From the NCBI GenBank assembly GCA_958296295.1, contig OY282460.1, positions 1,178,001-1,242,000 on the forward strand: 64,000 nt of DNA. The letters are read 5' to 3'. The translations under genes and the position numbers were made by a program. Of this stretch, positions 44,371 through 52,803 are shown one piece after another. Under the pieces are notes generated by a model. The model saw nothing but the letters and a program-made list of their open reading frames with translations, was not told the origin of the DNA and did no database searches. Within the stretch, counting starts at the first letter, position 1, and each line of letters begins with the position of its first letter. This DNA is from an uncultured Pseudomonadales bacterium (GTDB lineage Bacteria > Pseudomonadota > Gammaproteobacteria > Pseudomonadales > Azotimanducaceae).

Positions 44371-46473
44371 GCCGCCGCTCACGTCGACGCCCACATAGAC
44401 CTGCCGCGGCATTCCGGGGAAGTACCTGTGGTTGCCGAAGGCGAAGTCGGCGCGCTCGGCGTAGGCCGTGTCCAGCGCGTTGACGAGACGTCCGAAAATC
44501 CGCAGGCGCGGCCCCGCCTGCCAAGAGCCGCGCCAATTGAGCAGCGTGTGGCCGTCGTAGCGGGCGGTGTTGGCCGCGTCCGTGTGGTGGGCGCCCACAT
44601 GCACGGTTTCCAGTTCCGAGACTACCGCCTGGTTTTCCCAACGCCAGCGGGCGCTGCCGAGCCAGCGCGGCGCCGTGTCGACGGCGTTGCCGTCCCGGAT
44701 GCGTTCGCGCCCGCCGGCGTCGCGGGTGAAGGCGTAGCGATGTTCGGCGTAGGTTGCCGCGAAGTCCAGGGTGTGCCGGCCCCGGCGCCACGCCACCGCC
44801 GCCTCCAGGCCGGTGGACTTCGTTTTGCCGTCGCTGACGTTGAATCCTCTGGCGTCCCGGAAAATGAGGTTGTCGGTGGTTTCGGCGTAGATGGCCATGT
44901 CGTAGTCGAAGCGTTCGCTTGAACCGCGCAGTCCCGCTTCCACCGAACGGAGCCTTTCGCTTGCCAGGTCCGCCACCGCTTGGCCGCGTTGCAGGCGGTA
45001 CAGCTCGGTGGTCTGCGGGGGCCGGAATCCCTGGCCGGCCGCCAAGTAGAGGCGCGTGCCGGCGTTGCGCGACCAGGCGATTCCCAAGCGCCCGGCGAAG
45101 TTCGCGAAGGCGTCGTCGCGATCCGCCGGTCGGGTGTAGAGGCAGCCGCCGAATCCGCAGGCGGTGCCGTCGTCGCGGGTGTTGCCGTCCAAGTGTCGGT
45201 TGTCGTAGCGGTAGCTGTTGCGTTCGGCTCGGGCGCTCGCCACCAGCGCGAGTGTTTCGGCTACCGGAAGTTCGGCGTCGTAGAAGGCGGCCAACGTGAG
45301 GCCCTTCACGCGGTAGTCGTAGTGGGTGCCGGCCGGGCGGGTGGCCATCAGGAACGCCGAGCCCCGCGTCGGCGCGTCCTGCCGCTGCGACAGCCCACCG
45401 CTGAACGCCTCCAGAACGGCACCGGCATGCCATTTCCAGCGCCCTTCGCCGCCAAGGCCCAGCTGCACGCCGCCACTCGCCTGGGCGTTTTTTTCCAGCG
45501 GTTGTCCCGGCAGAAAGTGTTGCAGAAAGACCATGCCGGAACGGCGAAGATAGGGGATGAGCGAAAGCGTTCGGCCGTCGCCAATGTCGCGCCGCCACAC
45601 GCTGGTGGTGCGCGCGGCCCACGCATCCCGATACGCTTCGGGATTCGGGTTGGTGCGCCGCGCATGCGTCTCGTATGCCCTTTGGCCAAGAACGTAGCCG
45701 CCTGTTTCCTGATTGAGCAATGTCGCCGTGCCGGTGGTGGTGACTTCCCACCCGGCCACGGTCGCTCGGCTGCCGAAAGTAGCCTTCTGCTGGCCGTAGC
45801 CGGTGTCGGCCCGATAGCCGCCGGTGGAGGTGGAGAGGGCATCGAAACGCCAGCGGTCGCCACCGGTGCCAACGCGCAATTGCAGGTAGTCGTAGGGGCC
45901 GGCTTCCAGGCCGCCCCGCCAGCCGCGCGCGCTTGTGGCGGTGACGGTGTTGATCACTCCGTGCAGCGCGTTGCCGCCGAACAGCGCGCTGGCCGGGCCG
46001 CGCACCGCTTCAACGGCGGCGGCTTGCTCGATGTTCAGCTCGAACAGGTTGTTGATGTTGCAGAATCCCGCTGGGCGGATAGCGATGCCGTTCTCCAAGA
46101 ACAGGAACTCGCCGCAAGCGCCGGGGCCGGCGAGCACGCCGGAACGCATCGCTGTGAGATGCTCCTGGCCGGAGCCCCGCGCCACCCACACGCCCGGCAC
46201 GCGCGCGAGGAGCTCGTTCGGATGGCTGGGGCGGGTGAGGGTTATGGCCGCCTCGTGCAACGTGGCGACGCTGCCGACCACGCCTTGGCGAATGGCCGCC
46301 GACGCTTCGGCGCGGACGATCACTTCCTCTAGTTCCGCCGAGCCTAGTTCCGCCGAGCCGGCTACGTCCGGTTCCCGCGATTCGGACGCGGCGGCAGCGA
46401 CCGGCAAAACGACCGCGGCGACTCCCGACCAAAAGGCCGCGGCGCCGCGTGGCCGGCTAGCGCGCGCGGCCAA
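44362..46473 (-). CDS. TonB-dependent receptor
   Basis: The 703-aa receptor begins at a TTG and has a signal peptide (to about residue 31). Its N-terminus carries a GSAEL-type tandem repeat from a duplicated 15-bp sequence near 46330-46362. LEEVIVRAEAS gives the TonB box, and the plug has VPGVWVARGSGQEHLTAMR and AVEAVRGPASALFGGNALHG. A Cys pair in GACGEFLFLENG and PAGFCNINNLF is characteristic of a subset of receptors. The barrel ends with VYVGVDVSGGAP rather than an aromatic residue, which is unusual for an outer-membrane barrel. The start codon sits inside a duplicated 30-bp segment copied from the end of the adjoining acyl-CoA dehydrogenase gene. Confidence 0.85.
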   Translation of the reverse strand: MAARASRPRGAAAFWSGVAAVVLPVAAAASESREPDVAGSAELGSAELEEVIVRAEASAAIRQGVVGSVATLHEAAITLTRPSHPNELLARVPGVWVARGSGQEHLTAMRSGVLAGPGACGEFLFLENGIAIRPAGFCNINNLFELNIEQAAAVEAVRGPASALFGGNALHGVINTVTATSARGWRGGLEAGPYDYLQLRVGTGGDRWRFDALSTSTGGYRADTGYGQQKATFGSRATVAGWEVTTTGTATLLNQETGGYVLGQRAYETHARRTNPNPEAYRDAWAARTTSVWRRDIGDGRTLSLIPYLRRSGMVFLQHFLPGQPLEKNAQASGGVQLGLGGEGRWKWHAGAVLEAFSGGLSQRQDAPTRGSAFLMATRPAGTHYDYRVKGLTLAAFYDAELPVAETLALVASARAERNSYRYDNRHLDGNTRDDGTACGFGGCLYTRPADRDDAFANFAGRLGIAWSRNAGTRLYLAAGQGFRPPQTTELYRLQRGQAVADLASERLRSVEAGLRGSSERFDYDMAIYAETTDNLIFRDARGFNVSDGKTKSTGLEAAVAWRRGRHTLDFAATYAEHRYAFTRDAGGRERIRDGNAVDTAPRWLGSARWRWENQAVVSELETVHVGAHHTDAANTARYDGHTLLNWRGSWQAGPRLRIFGRLVNALDTAYAERADFAFGNHRYFPGMPRQVYVGVDVSGGAP

Positions 46474-46538
46474 AGGTGTCGCGCACGAATTGCGCTACTG
46501 GCGTCACCCGTGGCCGGCTAGCGCGTGCGGCCAAAGGT
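46448..46538. repeat. Duplicated 30-bp segment at the acyl-CoA dehydrogenase/receptor junction
   Basis: 46448-46477 and 46509-46538 differ at one base and are 61 bases apart. The right copy includes the last codons and stop of the dehydrogenase (TFGRTR-stop on the minus strand); the left copy repeats it as TFGRAR-stop and supplies the receptor TTG start. Confidence 0.8.
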
Positions 46539-47795
46539 CTCGTCGTACCTGCGAAGTTCCGCCCTGCCCACCACCAGATGATGCACTTCGTCCGGCCCGT
46601 CGGCGATGCGCAGCGTGCGTTGGCCGGTGTACATGCCGGCCAGCGGCGTCCATTGGGAAACGCCGGCCGCGCCGTGGATCTGGATGGCCTGGTCGATGAT
46701 CTGGCACACCCGCTCCGGGATCATCGCCTTGCACATGTGTACCCACACCCGCGCCTCGCGGTTGCCGAGCACGTCCATCGCCTTGGCGGCCTTGAGCACC
46801 ATAAGGCGCATGGCTTCCACTTCTATGCGCGCCCGCGACACCAGCTCGAGGTTTTTGCCGAGCTGCGCGAGGGGTTTTCCAAACGCCTCCCGCGACATGC
46901 CGCGGCGCACCATCAGATCCAGCGCCCGCTCGGCTTGGCCCACGGACCGCATGCAGTGGTGGATGCGCCCGGGGCCTAGGCGTCCTTGGGAAATCTCGAA
47001 GCCGCGGCCTTCGCCGAGCAGAATGTTCTCCTTCGGAACGCGGGCGTCGTTGAAGCGCAAGTGCATGTGGCCGTGCGGCGCGTCGTCGTGGCCGAACACG
47101 GTCATCGGCTCGATGATCTCGACCCCCGGCGTGTCCTTGGGCACGAGAATCTGGGACTGCTGCCGGTGCGGCGGCGCGTCCGGGTTGGTCTGCACCATGG
47201 TGATCATGATCTTGCAGCGGGCGTCGCCGGCGCCGGAGATGTAGAACTTCTCGCCACGGAGCACCCACTCGTCGCCATCGAGCCGCGCCTGGGTCGCGAT
47301 CTGCTTGGCGTCCGACGACGCGAGGTTGGGTTCGGTCATGGCGTAGGCGGAGCGGATCTCGCCGTTCAAGAGCGGCTTCAGCCACCGTTCCTTCTGCTCC
47401 GGCGTGCCGTAGCGTTCCAGCACCTCCATATTGCCCGTGTCCGGCGCACTGCAATTCAGGCACTCGGAGGCGATGGGGTTCTTGCCGAGCTCGGCGGCGA
47501 TGTAGGCGTAGTCCAGGTTCTTCAGGCCCTCGCCCGTTTCCGCGTCCGGCAAAAAGAAGTTCCAGAGCCCGTTCGCCTTGGCTTGGTCCTTCAAGCCGCC
47601 GAGAATGTCCTCTTGGCGGGGCGAAAGGCTCCAGCGGTCGCCGTGCTCGAACGCGGCCTCGAAGTATTCCGGCGTTCGCGGTTCCACTTCCTCGCGGATG
47701 AACTTCGTCACCGCGGCATAGAGCGGCGCCACTTCCTCGCTCATGACGAGGTTGTTCAAATCGGCTTCCAGATCGTCCAGCCCGGCTTCCACCAT
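46518..47795 (-). CDS. Acyl-CoA dehydrogenase
   Basis: The 425-aa flavoenzyme is an acyl-CoA dehydrogenase family protein that oxidises an acyl-CoA to the enoyl-CoA. Visible landmarks are SAYAMTEPNLASSDAKQI in the FAD-binding middle domain, GEKFYISGAGDARCKI, ILLGEGRGFEISQGRLGPGR, and the C-terminal IHGAAGVSQWTPLAGMY. The size and sequence resemble the ACAD10/11-type group. Substrate chain length is unknown. The ATG at 47795 has CAGGAAA before it; an ATG at 47840 lies too close to the promoter. It may supply the CoA-transferases at 13-15 kb only indirectly. Confidence 0.9.
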   Translation of the reverse strand: MVEAGLDDLEADLNNLVMSEEVAPLYAAVTKFIREEVEPRTPEYFEAAFEHGDRWSLSPRQEDILGGLKDQAKANGLWNFFLPDAETGEGLKNLDYAYIAAELGKNPIASECLNCSAPDTGNMEVLERYGTPEQKERWLKPLLNGEIRSAYAMTEPNLASSDAKQIATQARLDGDEWVLRGEKFYISGAGDARCKIMITMVQTNPDAPPHRQQSQILVPKDTPGVEIIEPMTVFGHDDAPHGHMHLRFNDARVPKENILLGEGRGFEISQGRLGPGRIHHCMRSVGQAERALDLMVRRGMSREAFGKPLAQLGKNLELVSRARIEVEAMRLMVLKAAKAMDVLGNREARVWVHMCKAMIPERVCQIIDQAIQIHGAAGVSQWTPLAGMYTGQRTLRIADGPDEVHHLVVGRAELRRYDETFGRTR

Positions 47796-47824
47796 CGGTT
47801 TTTCCTGCTTGGTTGGAGGGCCGG

Positions 47825-47833
47825 ATTGTAGCA
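47825..47833 (-). promoter_or_regulatory. Extended -10 promoter of the acyl-CoA dehydrogenase gene
   Basis: The minus strand reads TGCTACAAT, with the transcript expected about 24 bases before the ATG and the CAGGAAA ribosome-binding site inside the leader. Confidence 0.5.
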
Positions 47834-47981
47834 GTCGCATCCCATGCCGGCGTCTTCGCTGGCCGCCGGCGGCGGCCTTTCGCCAATCGTGGAGGCGTGG
47901 TGCGCGACTCGCGGGGCATTGCCGCCGCGCCGTCGGCGGATTGGTCGCCCCGCGCCGGCAAGGTGATAGCCGCGATGCCCG

Positions 47982-47990
47982 TGTTAATAT
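47982..47990 (+). promoter_or_regulatory. Extended -10 promoter, leaderless hldE
   Basis: TGTTAATAT ends seven bases before the hldE ATG and no ribosome-binding site follows. Transcription would start at or one base before the start codon. Confidence 0.5.
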
Positions 47991-47997
47991 CGTGCCG

Positions 47998-49428
47998 ATG
48001 AGTCGATTGCTGCCCTCGGTTGCGCGCCACCATGTGCTGGTGGTTGGCGATGTGATGCTGGATCGCTACATTCAGGGCCGCGCGGACCGCGTGTCGCAAG
48101 AAGCGCCGGTGCCCGTGCTGCAAGTGGAGGGCAGCGACGAGCGCTTGGGTGGCGCCGCCAACGTCGCCCGCAACATCGCGTCCGTGGGTGCCCGCTGCAC
48201 CGTCGTCGGCGCCGTGGGGCAAGACCCGAGCGGCCGCGCGATCACCCGCCTGCTCGATGCGGAAGGCATTCGTCAAGACCTTGTGGTCGCGCCCGGTTGG
48301 CGCACAACGCTCAAAGAGCGCGTCGTCAGCGGGCACAAGCAATTGCTCCGCATGGATTTCGAGGACGAGCTCGCCACCGCCATCGCCGAGCAAGTGGCCG
48401 AACGTGCCGCCGCGCTCCTCCCGGAAGTGGACGCCCTCGTCATCGAGGACTACGACAAAGGCGCGGTGGCGGAACCGGCCACCCTCATCGCCGCCGCCCG
48501 CGCGCACGGCGTGCCGGTGATCGCGGACCCGAAGTTCAAGCCCTTCGGCGCCTATCGCGGCGTGGATGTCCTCAAACCCAATCGGCGCGAGTTCGAGCAG
48601 GCCGTTGGGCGCTGGCCGGCGGAGTCCGAGCTCGCCGATATTGGCGCCCGGCTGGCCGCGTCAAACGAACTAGGCGCAATCGCGCTCACCCGCGGCGAAG
48701 AAGGGCTGACGCTGATCGAGCCGAATGGCGGGCGGCGGCATCTCGCTTCGGTCGCCGTGGACGTGTACGACTCCACGGGCGCCGGAGACACCGTGGCCGC
48801 CACTTTGGGGGTGTGCGCGGCGCTCGGTTGGTCGTGGGCGGAGGCCGTGTCCGCCGCCAACGTCGCCGGCGGGTTGGTGTGCGCCAAGTTCGGCACCGCC
48901 ACGGTGACGCTTGCGGAGCTCAACCGCGCCCTCGCCGACACCGCCAAACGCGCCGGCGCTCCCCCGCGGTTGCCGCGCAGCCAGTTGGCGCACGCCTTGG
49001 CCCAAGCCCGGCGACACGGCGAACGCATCGTTTTCACCAATGGCTGTTTCGACATTCTCCACGCCGGCCATGTGGGCTACCTGAACGAGGCCCGCGAGCT
49101 GGGCGATCGGCTGATCGTCGCGGTCAACGACGACGACTCGGCGCGCCGGTTGAAGGGTGCCGGTCGGCCCGTCAACTCGCTGGATCGCCGAGTGCGCGTT
49201 TTGGAAGGTCTTTCGGCGGTGGATTGGGTGGTGCCGTTTTCGGAGGATACGCCGGAGACGCTGCTCGCCGAGATCCGCCCGGACGTGCTGGTGAAAGGCG
49301 GCGACTACGCGCTGGGCGACGTTGTGGGCGCGGACATCGTGCGGGGCTACGGCGGCGACGTGCGGGTGCTTTCGGTGTTGGAGGATTGCTCCACCACGAC
49401 TCTGCTGGCGCAAACCGCGGTTTTCTAA
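47998..49428 (+). CDS. hldE: Bifunctional heptose-7-phosphate kinase / heptose-1-phosphate adenylyltransferase
   Basis: HldE (476 aa, the E. coli length) makes ADP-heptose for the lipopolysaccharide inner core. The kinase half has VVGDVMLDRYIQGRADRVSQ, RLGGAANVARNIAS and the ribokinase-family DSTGAGDTVAATL with the catalytic Asp. The adenylyltransferase half has FTNGCFDILHAGHVGYL with the HxGH motif, AVNDDDSARRLKG and GGDYALGDVVGAD. Both domains look complete. It is divergent from the acyl-CoA dehydrogenase gene and close to waaA, another inner-core gene. Confidence 0.94.
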   Translation: MSRLLPSVARHHVLVVGDVMLDRYIQGRADRVSQEAPVPVLQVEGSDERLGGAANVARNIASVGARCTVVGAVGQDPSGRAITRLLDAEGIRQDLVVAPGWRTTLKERVVSGHKQLLRMDFEDELATAIAEQVAERAAALLPEVDALVIEDYDKGAVAEPATLIAAARAHGVPVIADPKFKPFGAYRGVDVLKPNRREFEQAVGRWPAESELADIGARLAASNELGAIALTRGEEGLTLIEPNGGRRHLASVAVDVYDSTGAGDTVAATLGVCAALGWSWAEAVSAANVAGGLVCAKFGTATVTLAELNRALADTAKRAGAPPRLPRSQLAHALAQARRHGERIVFTNGCFDILHAGHVGYLNEARELGDRLIVAVNDDDSARRLKGAGRPVNSLDRRVRVLEGLSAVDWVVPFSEDTPETLLAEIRPDVLVKGGDYALGDVVGADIVRGYGGDVRVLSVLEDCSTTTLLAQTAVF

Positions 49429-49488
49429 CGCCGCTACGCGCCGGGCACGGCTTCACTCCAACGCCGCGCCCAGCCCACCGCGAAGTTC

Positions 49489-50265
49489 TCAACGCGCCGG
49501 CTCGCGGCCAATTCGAGCGGCCTCAAGCGACTCGGCGTGCGCCGCCAGGTGCTCCGGGTTCAGCGTTCCCACCACCACCGCCGTCACGCCCGGCAGGTCG
49601 GCTGTGCGGGCCACAACCCGGTGTGGATGAAAGCCGCTCGCCAGCGGCTTCTTCACCAACACGCCGACGCCGGCCGCGCCGGCTTCGGCGACCAACGGCA
49701 CCTCTTCCCGCCAGTGCGCGTTCACCGTACACATGAGCACGTCCGAATCGGGCAGGGCGGCGCGCCCGTCCGCCACGCCCTTGCCGGAATAGCCGATGGC
49801 GCGGATCAAACCTTCCCGCTGCAAGCGCCGCAGCGCCCGGAACACGCCTTCGGCCTTGATCGCGGATGCCGGCCGGCCGTCGGCGTGGACCAGCGCCACG
49901 TCCAAGCAGTCCGTGCGCAAGCGGCAAAGCGAGCGCTCGACGCTGCGGCGCGCCTCACCCGCGCTGAAGTCGTGGCGCGAGCGCCGACCGTCGAACTCCT
50001 CGCCGACCTTGGTGCAGAGCACCCAGTTGTCCCGCTCGCCGGCGATCGCCTCGCCGAGACGGGCTTCGCTGTCGCCGTAGGCGGGTGCGGTATCGAGCAG
50101 GTTGACGCCAACCGCTTTCGCGGTGGCCAGCAACTCGGCGATCCGGGCATCCGTCGGGCGCGGCGACGCGTACCGGTACTTGACGGCCGTTCGCCTGCCG
50201 AATTGCACCGTGCCAAGGCCAAGAACGGAAACGGCGACGCCGCGGGCCAGCGCTCGCTTTCGCAT
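49489..50265 (-). CDS. Aldo/keto reductase
   Basis: The 258-aa oxidoreductase has VLGLGTVQFG, the NLLDTAPAYGDSEARLGEA segment carrying the catalytic Asp and Tyr, the Lys in VLCTKVGEEF and His in DVALVHADG. RALRRLQREGLIRAIGYSG and VVVGTLNPEHLAAH complete the barrel. Its substrate is unknown. It lies nine bases after an FAD oxidoreductase gene on the same strand, so both are probably one operon. Confidence 0.87.
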   Translation of the reverse strand: MRKRALARGVAVSVLGLGTVQFGRRTAVKYRYASPRPTDARIAELLATAKAVGVNLLDTAPAYGDSEARLGEAIAGERDNWVLCTKVGEEFDGRRSRHDFSAGEARRSVERSLCRLRTDCLDVALVHADGRPASAIKAEGVFRALRRLQREGLIRAIGYSGKGVADGRAALPDSDVLMCTVNAHWREEVPLVAEAGAAGVGVLVKKPLASGFHPHRVVARTADLPGVTAVVVGTLNPEHLAAHAESLEAARIGREPAR

Positions 50266-50274
50266 GGGGCGGAC

Positions 50275-51432
50275 TCAACCTCGGCGTGGCGGGCATGCGT
50301 AGGGCGGCGCGGCGAAGCGCGCGATCCCGTCCGCATCGCCCCGCCACGCCGCGGTACCAGGCCGCAAGTCCGCGAGGGCCGCGAGCGCCAAGTCGCCAAG
50401 CCTCGGCACCAGGCTGAGCTTGTTTGGCCAACACACCAGGCAGTTGCCGCGGCGGGCCGCGAACGCGTCGCCAAGCCCGCTCGCCGGTTCCGCCCGTTCC
50501 ACAACGACGGTCTTGAATGTCGCGCCGGCCAGGTCGAGGCCGGGCAGGTGCTCGCGCAGCGACGCGCGCACCGCTTCGATCTGTTCCGCCTCGTTCCGCG
50601 CCGCGCCATCGCTTGCCACTTTGCCGCCGACGTAGAGTGCGGCGCCGTGGCTGGTCACGGTCAGTTCCGGTTCCGCGCCGGGTGGATTCGCAATGCAGTG
50701 CGCGTACACCGGCGGCGGACGCGCGCTCGGCCACACGCAGGTTTGCCGCAGGGGCCGCAGCCGCATTTCCGTTTCCGCGCCGACACGGCCGGCCAGCGCC
50801 TCGTTGCCAGCGCCGGCGGCGAACACGTACGCGCTGGCGTGAAGCTCCCGGCCGGCGAGTCGCAGATGCTTCACGCCTGTCGGCCCTACCGCCACGGATC
50901 GCGCATCGACGCCGATCGCGATCACGCGGTGGCGCAGCCGCGCCGCCAAGCACCGCACGAGAGCCGGCACGTCGATGACGAACTCGCCAGTCTCGAAGAG
51001 CGCGCCGCCTTGGAATGGCGGTGTGTTGGCGGCCTGCGCGCGCCTCGCCCGGCCAGCCGCGGCCAAACCGTCCAAGAGCGCGCGGGCCTTGGTGCCGGGG
51101 CGACGGCTGAAGAGGTGCATCTGCTCCGAGACGATTCGAACGCCGCGCAGATCGACTTCGCCTTCACCGGCAAGGCACGCGCGCCAACGCGCCGGCATCG
51201 CGGCCAAGACGCCGTCGATCCGCTCCGCCTTGCCCAACGCGTATTTCACGCCGCCGTGGATCAGGCCCTGCGCCGCCGCGGTCTGCACGCCGCCGAGGGG
51301 GCGCGGGTCGCAGACGGCCACAGAGAACCCCCGCCCCGCAAAGAGGTTGGCGAGCCACAGGCCGGCGGCGCCGGTGCCGACGATGGCGACGTCCACGAGG
51401 ATTGGCGAGTGATCGCGGGGGGCATGCGGCAT
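50275..51432 (-). CDS. FAD-dependent oxidoreductase (DAO / glycerol-3-P dehydrogenase-like)
   Basis: The 385-aa protein has an N-terminal FAD-binding Rossmann motif VDVAIVGTGAAGLWLANLFA and QGLIHGGVKYAL, resembling the flavin-contacting segment of D-amino-acid oxidase and glycerol-3-phosphate dehydrogenase relatives. FETGEFVIDVPALVRCLA and SAYVFAAGAGNEALAG support the DAO fold. The substrate is not predictable. The ATG at 51432 opens the operon with the aldo/keto reductase gene. A TATGCT box lies upstream in the region shared with waaA. Confidence 0.78.
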   Translation of the reverse strand: MPHAPRDHSPILVDVAIVGTGAAGLWLANLFAGRGFSVAVCDPRPLGGVQTAAAQGLIHGGVKYALGKAERIDGVLAAMPARWRACLAGEGEVDLRGVRIVSEQMHLFSRRPGTKARALLDGLAAAGRARRAQAANTPPFQGGALFETGEFVIDVPALVRCLAARLRHRVIAIGVDARSVAVGPTGVKHLRLAGRELHASAYVFAAGAGNEALAGRVGAETEMRLRPLRQTCVWPSARPPPVYAHCIANPPGAEPELTVTSHGAALYVGGKVASDGAARNEAEQIEAVRASLREHLPGLDLAGATFKTVVVERAEPASGLGDAFAARRGNCLVCWPNKLSLVPRLGDLALAALADLRPGTAAWRGDADGIARFAAPPYACPPRRG

Positions 51433-51523
51433 GGATTGGCGATGGCCGTCCTGTTGGCAGCTTCGCTTAAGTAGCATACGCGCTTGTGAAACACCCCCTG
51501 GTCGCTCTCGCGGCCCCCTCGCC

Positions 51524-52765
51524 ATGACCAAGCCGCTCTACAACGCGCTTTTGCACCTGGCCCTTCCGTGGGTGTTCGGCCGCTTGTTGTGGAAGGCCGG
51601 CGGCAGCTACCGATCACGGATTCGCGAGCGGTTCGGACATGTGCCCCGGGAAGTGCCGAGCGGGGCGATCTGGTTCCACACGGTGTCGGCCGGCGAAACC
51701 AACGCTGCCGCGCCGGTGGTCCGCGCCGTGGCGGAGCGGTTGCCGGCCGAGCGCATGCTGGTTACCACGATGACGCCAACCGGCAGCGAGCGGGTGCGGA
51801 CGCTGCTCGACGAGGTGGCCCATTGCTACGCGCCATACGACTACCCTTGGGCCGTGGCTCGATTCCTGGCGGCTACGCAGCCGAAGGCGCTGGTGCTCAT
51901 GGAGACCGAGCTGTGGCCAAACCTCATCGAGCGCACCCGGCGCGCCGGCGCGCCGGTTTACCTCATCAACGCCCGCCTGTCGGAGCGCTCCTTTCGCGGC
52001 TACCGGCGCCTCGGCGCGTTGAGCGGGCCGATGCTGCGCGATCTGCGGGGCGTGCTTTGCCAATACGAAGACACCGCGGAGCGTTTTCGGCGGCTCGGGG
52101 CGCGGCGCGTGGAGGTGACGGGCAGCGTGAAATTCGATTTCGAGATGCCGCCGGATCGATTCGGCCTTTACGACTTGGGGTTTCGCGGTGCGCCGGTCTG
52201 GATCGCCGGCAGCACGCACCCCGGCGAGGAGGAGGTGATCTTGGCCGCGCACCGCCGGCTGCTGGCGCGGTGGCCCAAGTTGCGCCTGATTCTCGCGCCG
52301 CGGCATGCGGAGCGGGCCGACGCTGTCGTCCGCCTGGTTCGCGCCCACGGATTCTCGCCCGGGCTCTTGTCCGAACGCGTCCGAGGTGCCCAGGTGTTGA
52401 TCGCGGACGTGATGGGCACTCTCCCGCATCTCTACGGCTTGGCCGACGTCGCGTTCGTGGGCGGCAGCCTCGATCGCACCGGCGGCCACAATCCCATTGA
52501 GGCGGTGGCCCAGGGCGTGCCGTTCCTGATGGGGCCGGCGCGCTTCAAGATCGAGGAGATTTGCGCGCGGTTCGCGGCCGCGGGGTGCTTCCACGCGGTG
52601 GAGAACGCGGACGACATGGCCGCCGCGGTTGGCGCCTTGTTGGCGGATCCGCGCCGCCGCGCCGAGGAAGGCCGTCGAGGTCAGGCCGTGGTGGCGGACA
52701 ACCGGGGCGCCCGCCGGGCCTTGGTGGAACGGCTGTGCGAGTGGCTCGCCCGGCCCGCCGCCTGA
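51524..52765 (+). CDS. waaA: 3-deoxy-D-manno-octulosonic acid transferase (Kdo transferase)
   Basis: WaaA/KdtA (413 aa) adds Kdo to lipid A at the inner membrane. It has an N-terminal anchor region, WFHTVSAGETNAAAPVV with the conserved base Glu, LMETELWPNLI, PVYLINARLSERSF, VTGSVKFDF and AGSTHPGEEEVIL in the nucleotide-binding domain, and FVGGSLDRTGGHNPIE. The ATG at 51524 lacks a clear ribosome-binding site. Its presence with hldE shows lipopolysaccharide core synthesis and therefore a Gram-negative envelope. Confidence 0.93.
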   Translation: MTKPLYNALLHLALPWVFGRLLWKAGGSYRSRIRERFGHVPREVPSGAIWFHTVSAGETNAAAPVVRAVAERLPAERMLVTTMTPTGSERVRTLLDEVAHCYAPYDYPWAVARFLAATQPKALVLMETELWPNLIERTRRAGAPVYLINARLSERSFRGYRRLGALSGPMLRDLRGVLCQYEDTAERFRRLGARRVEVTGSVKFDFEMPPDRFGLYDLGFRGAPVWIAGSTHPGEEEVILAAHRRLLARWPKLRLILAPRHAERADAVVRLVRAHGFSPGLLSERVRGAQVLIADVMGTLPHLYGLADVAFVGGSLDRTGGHNPIEAVAQGVPFLMGPARFKIEEICARFAAAGCFHAVENADDMAAAVGALLADPRRRAEEGRRGQAVVADNRGARRALVERLCEWLARPAA

Positions 52766-52803
52766 TCGCCGGCGGCGGGCCGGCGGGAGCTCGGCGCGGA
52801 CTC

